DNA of 64,000 nt from Ptiloglossa arizonensis (lineage: Eukaryota > Arthropoda > Insecta > Hymenoptera > Colletidae), in NCBI RefSeq assembly GCF_051014685.1, contig NW_027478884.1, forward strand, positions 342,021 to 406,020, written 5' to 3'. The notes below the pieces were generated by a model. That model was given only the letters and a program-made list of their open reading frames with translations, did no database searches and was not told the DNA's origin. Position 1 is the stretch's first letter. The number at the start of each line of letters is the position of its first letter. Position numbers and translations under genes: made by a program. Shown here piece by piece: positions 1 to 11,400 of the stretch.

Positions 1-177
1 CAATTCTGCTGCTCCAAACGATTAACCAGAATGGCCTAGGGAAGAAATACACATACCGTTGTATTCGGGCCAGTTTCTACTTCCAGACGCTACAGGAATT
101 ATTGGGTTAGGTCAATCCGTTCGCGAGATATGGGAGTTTGAAGCTAAGAAATGGTTGAGAAGACAACAAATTTTTCG
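1..177 (+). repeat. Reference monomer (phase used here) with its internal landmarks
   Basis: This is the first complete unit and defines the phase used in the other entries. Landmarks in order are: conserved start with the repeated CTGCTGCTCC (6-15); the AvrII hexamer CCTAGG (35-40); the subtype-defining front half (57-95, here the variant with CGGGCCAG and CTACAGG); GGGTTAGG (104-111); TCGCGA (121-126), the NruI hexamer, inside a near CENP-B box (119-135); a second variable stretch (141-171); and a run of T before CG. Because most units keep CCTAGG and TCGCGA, either enzyme should cut genomic DNA into a 177-bp ladder. The length is 3 x 59, so any reading frame carries over from one unit to the next. 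Confidence 0.95.
119..135 (+). other. Near-match to the CENP-B box core (present in most monomers)
   Basis: The 17 bases GTTCGCGAGATATGGGA fit the published core pattern NTTCGNNNNANNCGGGN at eight of nine fixed positions. The only mismatch is T instead of C at box position 13. The same 17 bases recur in most units, for example around 296-312. Some subtypes break it further: GATATGCGAG (around 1,010), GATATGGAAG (around 658), and TTTGCGAG replacing TTCGCGAG (around 2,065). I saw no unit with the perfect C. One-mismatch matches are expected by chance about 0.04 times per monomer over both strands, so this is suggestive but not proof of binding. Confidence 0.45.
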
Positions 178-339
178 CAGTTCTGCTGTTCCAAACGCAT
201 AACCAGAATGGCCTAGGGAAAAAATACACATACCGTTGTAATCGGGCGAGTTTCTACTTTCAGATGCAATTGGAATTTTTGGGTTAGGTCAATCCGTTCG
301 CGAGATATGGGAGTTTGAAGCCAAGAAATGGTTGAGAAG

Positions 340-355
340 GCAAAAAATTTTTCGC
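340..355 (+). other. A/T-tract dyad, representative copy
   Basis: GCAAAAAATTTTTCGC is self-complementary at 14 of 16 positions and recurs once per 177 bp in the subtypes carrying GGCAAAAAA. The alternative subtype family has GACAACAAATTTTT, which keeps the T-run but breaks the A-run and the symmetry. Phased A/T tracts in satellites are known to bend DNA and to bind AT-hook proteins. Whether that happens here is inference. Confidence 0.5.
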
Positions 356-400
356 CATTCTGCTGCTCCAAACGCTTATCCAGAATGGCCTAGGGAAAAA

Positions 401-410
401 ATACACACCG
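401..410 (+). repeat. Two-base deletion marking the 175-bp R monomer
   Basis: ATACACACCG replaces the usual ATACACATACCG, removing two bases and making a 175-bp unit. The same event is seen near 4,468, 16,148, 18,801 and 20,571, always after a unit ending CGCTTATCC. The mutation arose once and was copied within larger blocks. It accounts for the two bases missing from the 2,653-bp HOR of region B (15 x 177 minus 2). Confidence 0.85.
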
Positions 411-1591
411 TTGTAATCGGGCGAGTTTCTACTTTCAGATGCAATAGGAATTTTTGGGTTAGGTCAATCCGTTCGCGAGATATGGGAGTTTGAAGCCAAG
501 AAATGGTTGAGAAGGCAAAAAATTTTTCGCATTTCTGCTGCTCCAAACGCTTAACCAGAATGGCCTAGGGAAAAAATACACATACCGTTGTAATCGGGCG
601 AGTTTCTACTTTCAGATGCAATGGGAATTTTTGGGTTAGGTCAATCCGTTCGCGAGATATGGAAGTTTGAAGCCAAGAAATGGTTGAGAAGGCAAAAAAT
701 TTTTCGCAATTCTGCTGCTCCAAACGCTTCACAAGAATGGCCAAGGGAAAAAATACACATACCGTTGTAATCGGGCGAGTTTCTACTTTCAGATGCAACA
801 GGAATTTTTGGGTTAGGTCAATCCGTTCGCGAGATATGGGAGTTTGAAGCCAAGAAATGGTTGAGAAGGCAAAAAATTTTTCGCAATTCTGCTGCTCCAA
901 ACGCTTAACCAGAATGGCCTAGGGAGAAAATACACATACCGTTGTAATCGGGCTAGTTTCTACTTTCAGATGCAATAGGAACTTTTGGGTTAGGTCAATC
1001 CGTTCGCGAGATATGCGAGTTTGAAGCTAAGAAATGGTTGAAAAGACAACAAATTTTTCGCAATTCTGCTGCTCCAAACGCTTAACCAGAATGGCCTAGG
1101 GAGAAAATACACATACCGTTGTAATCGGGCTAGTTTCTACTTTCAGATGCAATAGGAATTTTTGGGTTAGGTCAATCCGTTCGCGAGATATGCGAGTTTG
1201 AAGCTAAGAAATGGTTGAAAAGACAACAAATTTTTCGCAATTCTGCTGCTCCAAACGCTTAACCAGAATGGCCTAGGGAAAAAATACACACACCGTTGTA
1301 ATCGGGCGAGTTTCTACTTTCAGATGGAACAGGAATTTTTGGGTTAGGTCAATCCGTTCGCGAGATATGGGAGTTTGAAGCCAAGAAATGGTTGAGAAGA
1401 CAACAAATTTTTCGCAGTTCTGCTGTTCCAAACGCATAACCAGAATGGCCTAGGGAAAAACTACACATACCGCTGTAATCGGGCGAGTTTCTACTTTCAG
1501 ATGCAATAGGAATTTTTGGGTTAGGTCAATCCGTTCGCGAGATATGGGAGTTTGAAGCCAAGAAATGGTTGAGACGGCAAAAAATTTTTCG

Positions 1592-4067
1592 CAATTCTGC
1601 TGCTCCAAAGGCATAACCAGAATGGCCTAGGGAAGAAATACACATACCGTGGTAATCAGGCGAGTTTCTACTTTCAGACGCAACAGGAATTTTTGGGTTA
1701 TGTCAATCCGTTCGCGAGATATGGGAGTTTGAATCCAAGAAATGGTTGAGAAGGCAAAAAATTTTACGCAATTCTGCTGCTCCAAAGGCTTAACCAGAAT
1801 GGCCTAGGGAAAAAATACACATGCCGTTGTAATCGGCCTAGTTTCTACTTTCAGATGCAATAGGAATTTTTGGGTTAGGTCAATCCGTTCGCGAGATATG
1901 GGAGTTTGAATCTGAGAAATGATTGAGAAGGCAAGAAATTTTTCGCAATTCTGCTGCTCCAAACGTTTAACCAGAATTGCCTAGGGAAAAAATACACATA
2001 CCGCTGTAATCGGGCGAGATTCTACTTTGAGATGTAATAGGAATTTTTGGGTTAGGTCAATCCGTTTGCGAGATATGGGAGTTTGAAGCCAAGAAATGGT
2101 TGAGAAGGCAAAAAATTTTTCGCAATTCTGCTGCTCCAAACGCTTAACCAGAATGGCCTAGGGAAAAAATACACATACCGTGGTAATCAGGCGAGTTTCT
2201 ACTTTCAGACGCAACAGGAATTTTTGGGTTATGTCAATCCGTTCGCGAGATATGGGAGTTTGAATCCAAGAAATGGTTGAGAAGGCAAAAAATTTTACGC
2301 AATTCTGCTGCTCCAAAGGCTTAACCAGAATGGCCTAGGGAAAAAATACACATACCGTTGTAATCGGGCGAGTTTCTACTTTCAGACGCAACAGGAATTT
2401 TTGGGTTAGGTCAACCCGTTCGCGAGATATGGGAGTTTGAATCCAAGAAATGGATGAGAAGGCAAAAAATTTTTCGCAATTCTGCTGCTCCAAACGCTTA
2501 ACCAGAATGGCCTAGGGAAAAAATACACATGCCGTTGTAATCGGCCTAGTTTCTACTTTCAGATGCAATAGGAATTTTTGGGTTAGGTCAATCCGTTCGC
2601 GAGATATGGGAGTTTGAAGCTGAGAAATGATTGAGAAGGCAAAAAATTTTTCGCAATTCTGCTGCTCCAAACGTTTAACCAGAATTGCCTAGGGAAAAAA
2701 TACACATACCGCTGTAATCGGGCGAGATTCTACTTTGAGATGTAATAGGAATTTTTGGGTTAGGTCAATCCGTTTGCGAGATATGGGAGTTTGAAGCCAA
2801 GAAATGGTTGAGAAGGCAAAAAATTTTTCGCAATTCTGCTGCTCCAAACGCTTAACCAGAATGGCCTAGGGAAAAAATACACATACCGTGGTAATCAGGC
2901 GAGTTTCTACTTTCAGACGCAACAGGAATTTTTGGGTTAGGTCAATCCGTTCGCGAGATATGGGAGTTTGAAGCTGAGAAATGATTGAGAAGGCAAAAAA
3001 TTTTTCCAATTCTGCTGCTCCAAACGTTTAACCAGAATGGCCTAGGGAAAAAATACACATACCGTTGTAATCGGGCGAGTTTCTACTTTCAGACGCAACA
3101 GGAATTTTTGGGTTAGGTCAATCCGTTCGCGAGATATGGGAGTTTGAAGCCAAGAAATGGTTGAGAAGGCAAAAAATTTTTCGCAATTCTGCTGCTCCAA
3201 AGGATTAACCAGAATGGCCTAGGGAAAAAAAAACATACCGTTGTATTCGGGCCAGTTTCTACTTCCAGACGCTACAGGAATTATTGGGTTAGGTCAATCC
3301 GTTCGCGAGATATGGGAGTTTGAAGCTAAGAAATGGTTGAGCAGACAACAAATTTTTCGCAGTTCTGCTGTTCCAAACGCATAACCAGAATGGCCTAGGG
3401 AAAAAATACACATACCGTTGTAATCGGGCGAGTTTCTACTTTCAGATGCAATTGGAATTTTTGGGTTAGGTCAATCCGTTCGCGAGATATGGGAGTTTGA
3501 AGCCAAGAAATGGTTGAGAAGGCAAAAAATTTTTCGCCATTCTGCTGCTCCAAAGGCTTAACCAGAATGGCCTAGGGAAAAAATACACATACCGTTGTAA
3601 TCGGGCGAGTTTCTACTTTCAGACGCAACAGGAATTATTTGGTTAGGTCAACCCGTTCGCGAGATATGGGAGTTTGAATCCAAGAAATGGATGAGAAGGC
3701 AAAAAATTTTTCGCAATTCTGCTGCTCCAAACGCTTAACCAGAATGGCCTAGGGAAAAAATACACATGCCGTTGTAATCGGCCTAGTTTCTACTTTCAGA
3801 TGCAATAGGAATTTTTGGGTTAGGTCAATCCGTTCGCGAGATATGGGAGTTTGAAGCTGAGAAATGATTGAGAAGGCAAAAAATTTTTCGCAATTCTACT
3901 GCTCCAAACGTTTAACCAGAATGGCCTAGGGAAAAAATACACATACCGTTGTAATCGGGCGAGTTTCTACTTTCAGACGCAACAGGAATTTTTGGGTTAG
4001 GTCAATCCGTTCGCGAGATATGGGAGTTTGAAGCCAAGAAATGGTTGAGAAGGCAAAAAATTTTTCG
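1592..4067 (+). repeat. Monomer mosaic with repeated a-b-c trimers
   Basis: Units here belong mainly to subtypes marked by ATGCCGTTGTAATCGGCC (a), GAGATTCTACTTTGAGATG with TTTGCGAG (b) and CCGTGGTAATCAGG with GAATCCAAG (c). They are interleaved with units carrying GACGCAACAGG. The order c-a-b recurs twice between about 1,592 and 2,850. A one-off AGGGAAAAAAAAACATACC at 3,221 recurs at 23,212, showing long-range copying. No gene or other feature is seen. Confidence 0.7.
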
Positions 4068-5482
4068 CAATTCTGCTGCTCCAAACGATTAACCAGAATG
4101 GCCTAGGGAAAAAATACACATACCGTTGTATTCGGGCCAGTTTCTACTTCCAGACGCTACAGGAATTATTGGGTTAGGTCAATCCGTTCGCGAGATATGG
4201 GAGTTTGAAGCTAAGAAATGGTTGAGAAGACAACAAATTTTTCGCAGTTCTGCTGTTCCAAACGCATAACCAGAATGGCCTAGGGAAAAAATACACATAC
4301 CGTTGTAATCGGGCGAGTTTCTACTTTCAGATGCAATTGGAATTTTTGGGTTAGGTCAATCCGTTCGCGAGATATGGGAGTTTGAAGCCAAGAAATGGTT
4401 CAGAAGGCAAAAAATTTTTCGCCATTCTGCTGCTCCAAACGCTTATCCAGAATGGCCTAGGGAAAAAATACACACCGTTGTAATCGGGCGAGTTTCTACT
4501 TTCAGATGCAATGGGAATTTTTGGGTTAGGTCAATCCGTTCGCGAGATATGGGAGTTTGAAGCCAAGAAATGGCTGAGAAGGCAAAAAATTTTTCGCATT
4601 TCTGCTGCTCCAAACGCTTAACCAGAATGGCCTAGGGAAAAAATACACATACCGTTGTAATCGGGCGAGTTTCTACTTTCAGATGCAATGGGAATTTTTG
4701 GGTTAGGTCAATCCGTTCGCGAGATATGGAAGTTTGAAGCCAAGAAATGGTTGAGAAGGCAAAAAAATTTTTCGCAATTCTGCTGCTCCAAACGCTTCAC
4801 AAGAATGGCCTAGGGAAAAAATACACATACCGTTGTAATCGGGCGAGTTTCTACTTTCAGATGCAACAGGAATTTTTGGGTTAGGTCAATCCGTTCGCGA
4901 GATATGGGAGTTTGAAGCCAAGAAATGGTTGAGAAGGCAAAAAATTTTTCGCAATTCTGCTGCTCCAAACGCTTAACCAGAATGGCCTAGGGAGAAAATA
5001 CACATACCGTTGTAATCGGGCTAGTTTCTACTTTCAGATGCAATAGGAATTTTTGGGTTAGGTCAATCCGTTCGCGAGATATGCGAGTTTGAAGCTAAGA
5101 AATGGTTGAAAAGACAACAAATTTTTCGCAATTCTGCTGCTCCAAACGCTTAACCAGAGTGGCCTAGGGAAAAAATACACACACCGTTGTAATCGGGCGA
5201 GTTTCTACTTTCAGATGGAATAGGAATTTTTGGGTTAGGTCAATCCGTTCGCGAGATATGGGAGTTTGAAGCCAAGAAATGGTTGAGAAGACAACAAATT
5301 TTTCGCAGTTCTGCTGTTCCAAACGCATAACCAGAATGGCCTAGGGAAAAACTACACATACCGCTGTAATCGGGCGAGTTTCTACTTTCAGATGCAATAG
5401 GAATTTTTGGGTTAGGTCAATCCGTTCGCGAGATATGGGAGTTTGAAGCCAAGAAATGGTTGAGACGGCAAAAAATTTTTCG
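4068..5482 (+). repeat. Eight-monomer block P-Q-R-S-T-U-V-W, second copy
   Basis: It has the same eight subtypes in the same order as at 1-1,591 but with one U instead of two. The R unit again lacks two bases (near 4,468), and one unit has an extra A in its A-run (near 4,763), giving 1,415 bp. The V unit carries CAGAGTGGCC at 5,155, a change shared with 23,731 and consistent with a common origin of these segments. Confidence 0.8.
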
Positions 5483-8400
5483 CAATTCTGCTGCTCCAAA
5501 CGCTTAACCAGAATGGCCTAGGGAAAAAATACACATACCGTTGTAATCGGGCGAGTTTCTACTTTCAGATGCAATAGGAATTTTTTGGTTAGGTCAATCC
5601 GTTCGCGAGATATGGGAGTTTGAAGCTAAGAAATGGTTGAGAAGACAACAAATTTTTCGCATTTCTGCTGCTCCAAACGCATAACCAGAATGGCCTAGGG
5701 AAGAAATACACATACCGTTGTATTCGGGCGAGTTTCTACTTTCAGATGCAATAGGAATTTTTGGGTTAGGTCAATCCGTTCGCGAGATATGGGAGTTTGA
5801 AGCCAAGAAATGGTTGAGAAGGCAAAAAATTTTTCGCAATTCTGCTGCTCCAAAGGCTTAACCAGAATGGCCTAGGGAAAAAATACACATACCGTTGTAA
5901 TCGGGCGAGTTTCTACTTTCAGACGCAACAGGAATTTTTTGGTTAGGTCAACCCGTTCGCGAGATATGGGAGTTTGAATCCAAGAAATGCATGAGAAGGC
6001 AAAAAATTTTTCGCAATTCTGCTGCTCCAAACGCTTAACCAGAAAGGCCTAGGGAAAAAATACACATGCCGTTGTAATCGGCCTAGTTTCTACTTTCAGA
6101 TGCAATAGGAATTTTTGGGTTAGGTCAATCCGTTCGCGAGATATGGGAGTTTGAATCTGAGAAATGATTGAGAAGGCAAAAAATTTTTCGCAATTCTGCT
6201 GCTCCAAACGTTTAACCAGAATTGCCTAGGGAAAAAATACACATACCGCTGTAATCGGGCGAGATTCTACTTTGAGATGTAATAGGAATTTTTGGGTTAG
6301 GTCAATCCGTTTGCGAGATATGGGAGTTTGAAGCCAAGAAATGGTTGAGAAGGCAAAAAATTTTTCGCAATTCTGCTGCTCCAAACGCTTAACCAGAATG
6401 GCCTAGGGAAAAAATACACATACCGTGGTAATCAGGCGAGTTTCTACTTTCAGACGCAACAGGAATTTTTGGATTAGGTCAATCCGTTCGCGAGATATGG
6501 GAGTTTGAATCCAAGAAATGGTTGAGAAGGCAAAAAATTTTTCGCAATTCTGCTGCTCCAAACGCTTAACCAGAATGGCCTAGGGAAAAAATACACATAC
6601 CGTTGTAATCGGGCGAGTTTCTACTTTCAGATGCAATAGGAATTTTTGGGTTAGGTCAATCCGTTCGCGAGATATGGGAGTTTGAAGCCAAGAAATGGTT
6701 CAGAAGGCAAAAAATTTTTCGCAATTCTGCTGCTCCAAAGGCTTAACCAGAATGGCCTAGGGAAAAAATACACATACCGTTGTAATCGGGCGAGTTTCTA
6801 CTTTCAGACGCAACAGGAATTTTTTGGTTAGGTCAACCCGTTCGCGAGATATGGGAGTTTGAATCCAAGAAATGGATGAGAAGGCAAAAAATTTTTCGCA
6901 ATTCTGCTGCTCCAAACGCTTAACCAGAATGGCCTAGGGAAAAAATACACATGCCGTTGTAATCGGCCTAGTTTCTACTTTCAGATGCAATAGGAATTTT
7001 TGGGTTAGGTCAATCCGTTCGCGAGATATGGGAGTTTGAAGCTGAGAAATGATTGAGAAGGCAAAAAATTTTTCGCAATTCTGCTGCTCCAAACGTTTAA
7101 CCAGAATTGCCTAGGGAAAAAATACACATACCGCTGTAATCGGGCGAGATTCTACTTTGAGATGTAATAGGAATTTTTGGGTTAGGTCAATCCGTTTGCG
7201 AGATATGGGAGTTTGAAGCCAAGAAATGGTTGAGAAGGCAAAAAATTTTTACGCAATTCTGCTGCTCCAAACGCTTAACCAGAATGGCCTAGGGAAAAAA
7301 TACACATACCGTGGTAATCAGGAGAGTTTCTACTTTCAGACGCAACAGGAATTTTTGGGTTAGGTCAATCCGTTCGCGAGATATGGGAGTTTGAATCCAA
7401 GAAATGGTTGAGAAGGCAAAAAATTTTTCGCAATTCTGCTAATCCAAACGCTTAACCAGAATGGCCTAGGGAGAAAATACACATACCGTTGTAATCGGGC
7501 TAGTTTCTACTTTCAGATGCAATAGGAATTTTTGGGTTAGTTCAATCCGTTCGCGAGATATGCGAGTTTGAAGCTAAGAAATGGTTGAGAAGACAACAAA
7601 TTTTTCGCAATTCTGCTGCTCCAAACGCTTAACCGAATGGCCTAGGGAAAAAATACGCATACAGTTGTAACCGGGCGAGTTTCTACTTTCAGACGCAGCA
7701 GGAATTTTTGGGTTTGGTCAATCCGTTCGCGAGTTATGGGAGTTTGAAGCCAAGAAATGGTTGAGAAGGCAAAAAATTTTTCGCAATTCTGCTGCTCCAA
7801 ACGATTAACCAGAATGGCCTAGGGAAAAAATACACATACCGTTGTATTCGGGCCAGTTTCTACTTCCAGACGCTACAGGAATTATTGGGTTAGGTCAATC
7901 CGTTCGCGAGATATGGGAGTTTGAAGCTAAGAAATGGTTGAGAAGACAACAAATTTTTCGCAGTTCTGCTGTTCCAAACGCATAACCAGAATGGCCTAGG
8001 GAAAAAATACACATACCGTTGTAATCGGGCGAGTTTCTACTTTCAGATGCAATGGGAATTTTTGGGTTAGGTCAATCCGTTCGCGAGATATGGGAGTTTG
8101 AAGCCAAGAAATGGTTGAGAAGGCAAAAAATTTTTCGCAATTCTGCTGCTCCAAACGCTTCACAAGAATGGCCTAGGGAAAAAATACACATACCGTTGTA
8201 ATCGCGCGAGTTTCTACTTTCAGATGCAACAGGAATTTTTGGGTTAGGTCAATCCGTTCGCGAGATATGGGAGTTTGAAGCCAAGAAATGGTTGAGAAGG
8301 CAAAAAATTTTTCGCAATTCTGCTGCTCCAGACGCTTAACCAGAATGGCCTAGGGAGAAAATACACATACCGTTGTAATCGGGCTAGTTTCTACTTTCAG

Positions 8401-11400
8401 ATGCAATAGGAATTTTTGGGTTAGGTCAATCCGTTCGCGAGATATGCGAGTTTGAAGCTAAGAAATGGTTGAAAAGACAACAAATTTTTCGCAATTCTGT
8501 TGCTCCAATCGCTTAACCAGAATGGCCTAGGGAAAAAATACACACACCGTTGTAATCGGGCGAGTTTCTACTTTCAGATGGAATAGGAATTTTTGGGTTA
8601 GGTCAATCCGTTCGCGAGATATGGGAGTTTGAAGCCAAGAAATGGTTGAGAAGACAACAAATTTTTCGCAGTTCTGCTGTTCCAAACGCATAACCAGAAT
8701 GGCCTAGGGAAAAACTACACATACCGCTGTAATCGGGCGAGTTTCTACTTTCAGATGCAATAGGAATTTTTGGGTTAGGTCAATCCGTTCGCGAGATATG
8801 GGAGTTTGAAGCCAAGAAATGGTTGAGACGGCAAAAAATTTTTCGCAATTCTGCTGCTCCAAACGCTTAACCAGAATGGCCTAGGGAAAAAATACACATA
8901 CGGTTGTAATCGGGCGAGTTTCTACTTTCAGATGCAATAGGAATTTTTGGGTTAGGTCAATCCGTTCGCGAGATATGGGAGTTTGAAGCTAAGAAATGGT
9001 TGAGAAGACAACAAATTTTTCGCATTTCTGCTGCTCCAAACGCATAACCAGAATGGCCTAGGGAAGAAATACACATACCGTTGTATTCGGGCGAGTTTCT
9101 ACTTTCAGATGCAATAGGAATTTTTGGGTTAGGTCAATCCGTTCGCGAGATATGGGAGTTTGAATCCAAGAAATGGATGAGAAGGCAAAAAATTTTTCGC
9201 AATTCTGCTGCTCCAAACGCTTAACCAGAATGGCCTAGGGAAAAAATACACATGCCGTTGTAATCGGCCTAGTTTCTACTTTGAGATGTAATAGGAATTT
9301 TTGGGGTAGGTCAATCCGTTTGCGAGATATGGGAGTTTGAAGCCAAGAAATGATTGAGAAGGCAAAAAATTTTTCGCAATTCTGCTGCTCCAAACGCTTA
9401 ACCAGAATGGCGTAGGGAAAAAATACACATACCGTTGTATTCGGGCGAGTTTCTACTTTCAGATGCAATAGGAATTTTTGGGTTAGGTCAATCCGTTCGC
9501 GAGATATGGGAGTTTGAAGCCAAGAAATGGTTGAGAAGGCAAAAAATTTTTCGCAATTCTGCTGCTCCAAACGCTTAACCAGAATGGCCTAGGGAGAAAA
9601 TACACATACCGTTGTATTCGGGCCAGTTTCTACTTCCAGACGCTACAGGAATTATTGGGTTAGGTCAATCCGTTCGCGAGATATGGGAGTTTGAAGCTAA
9701 GAAATGGTTGAGAAGACAACAAATTTTTCGCAGTTCTGCTGTTCCAAACGCATAACCAGAATGGCCTAGGGAAAAAATACACATACCGTTGTAATCGGGC
9801 GAGTTTCTACTTTCAGATGCAATGGGAATTTTTGGGTTAGGTCAATCCGTTCGCGAGATATGGGAGTTTGAAGCCAAGAAATGGTTGAGAAGGCAAAAAA
9901 TTTTTCGCAATTCTGCTGCTCCAAACGCTTCACAAGAATGGCCTAGGGAAAAAATACACATACCGTTGTAATCGGGCGAGTTTCTACTTTCAGATGCAAC
10001 AGGAATTTTTGGGTTAGGTCAATCCGTTCGCGAGATATGGGAGTTTGAAGCCAAGAAATGGTTGAGACGGCAAAAAATTTTTCGCAATTCTGCTGCTCCA
10101 AACGCTTAACCAGAATGGCCTAGGGAAAAAATACACATACCGTTGTAATCGGGCGAGTTTCTACTTTCAGATGCAATAGGAATTTTTGGGTTAGGTCAAT
10201 CCGTTCGCGAGATATGGGAGTTTGAAGCTAAGAAATGGTTGAGAAGACAACAAATTTTTCGCATTTCTGCTGCTCCAAACGCTTAACCAGAATGGCCTAG
10301 GGAAAAAATACACATGCCGTTGTAATCGGCCTAGTTTCTACTTTGAGATGTAATAGGAATTTTTGGGTTAGGTCAATCCGTTTGCGAGATATGGGAGTTT
10401 GAAGCCAAGAAATGGTTGAGAAGGCAAAAAATTTTTCGCAATTCTGCTGCTCCAAACGCTTAACCAGAATGGCCTAGGGAAAAAATACACATACCGTTGT
10501 ATTCGGGCGAGTTTCTACTTTCAGATGCAATAGGAATTTTTGGGTTAGGTCAATCCGTTCGCGAGATATGGGAGTTTGAATCCAAGAAATGGATGAGAAG
10601 GCAAAAAATTTTTCGCAATTCTGCTGCTCCAAACGCTTAACCAGAATGGCCTAGGGAAAAAATACACATGCCGTTGTAATCGGCCTAGTTTCTACTTTCA
10701 GATGCAATAGGAATTTTTGGGTTAGGTCAATCCGTTCGCGAGATATGGGAGTTTGAAGCTGAGAATTGATTGAGAAGGCAAAAAATTTTTCGCAATTCTG
10801 CTGCTCCAAACGTTTAACCAGAATTGCCTAGGGAAAAAATACACATACCGTTGTAATCGGGCGAGTTTCTACTTTCAGATGCAACAGGAATTTTTGGGTT
10901 AGGTCAATCCGTTCGCGAGATATGGGAGTTTGAAGCCAAGAAATGGTTGAGAAGGCAAAAAATTTTTCGCAATTCTGCTGCTCCAAACGCTTAACCAGAA
11001 TGGCCTAGGGAGAAAATACACATACCGTTGTATTCGGGCCAGTTTCTACTTCCAGACGCTACAGGAATTATTGGGTTAGGTCAATCCGTTCGCGAGATAT
11101 GGGAGTTTGAAGCTAAGAAATGGTTGAGAAGACAACAAATTTTTCGCAATTCTGCTGCTCCAAACGCTTAACCAGAATGGCCTAGGGAGAAAATACACAT
11201 ACCGTTGTAATCGGGCGAGTTTCTACTTTCAGATGCAATAGGAATTTTTGGGTTAGGTCAATCCGTTCGCGAGATATGGGAGTTTGAAGCTAAGAAATGG
11301 TTGAGAAGACAACAAATTTTTCGCATTTCTGCTGCTCCAAACGCATAACCAGAATGGCCTAGGGAAGAAATACACATACCGTTGTATTCGGGCGAGTTTC

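Larger units (their letters stand above)
1..1591 (+). repeat. Nine-monomer block P-Q-R-S-T-U-U-V-W
   Basis: This is the first copy of a recurring block. The subtypes are recognised in order by: CGGGCCAG with CTACAGG (P); GCAATTGG (Q); the 175-bp unit with TACACACCGTTG (R); GCAATGGG with GATATGGAAG (S); GCAACAGG (T); CGGGCTAG with GATATGCGAG (U, here twice); GATGGAACAGG followed by CTGCTGTTCC (V, which is GATGGAATAGG elsewhere); and AAAACTACACATACCGCTG with GAGACGGC (W). The extra U makes this copy one monomer longer than the copies at 4,068 and 15,748, as expected from unequal exchange. Confidence 0.8.

Noticed and set aside
104..111. Interstitial telomere repeats
   Set aside because: GGGTTAGG occurs once per monomer and is never tandem, so it is not a telomeric tract.
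340..355. Rho-independent terminator suggested by the dyad followed by T-run
   Set aside because: The symmetric part is almost entirely A/T with no GC stem, it recurs every 177 bp, and the context is eukaryotic satellite rather than a bacterial operon.
9235..9570. 111-codon open frame on the minus strand, with similar frames at 565-900, 21,087-21,320 and 51,697-52,032
   Set aside because: Each is simply the monomer read in one frame where one substitution removes the TAG inside CCTAGG. There is no start context, no conserved protein and a perfect 59-residue period. They are satellite, not genes.
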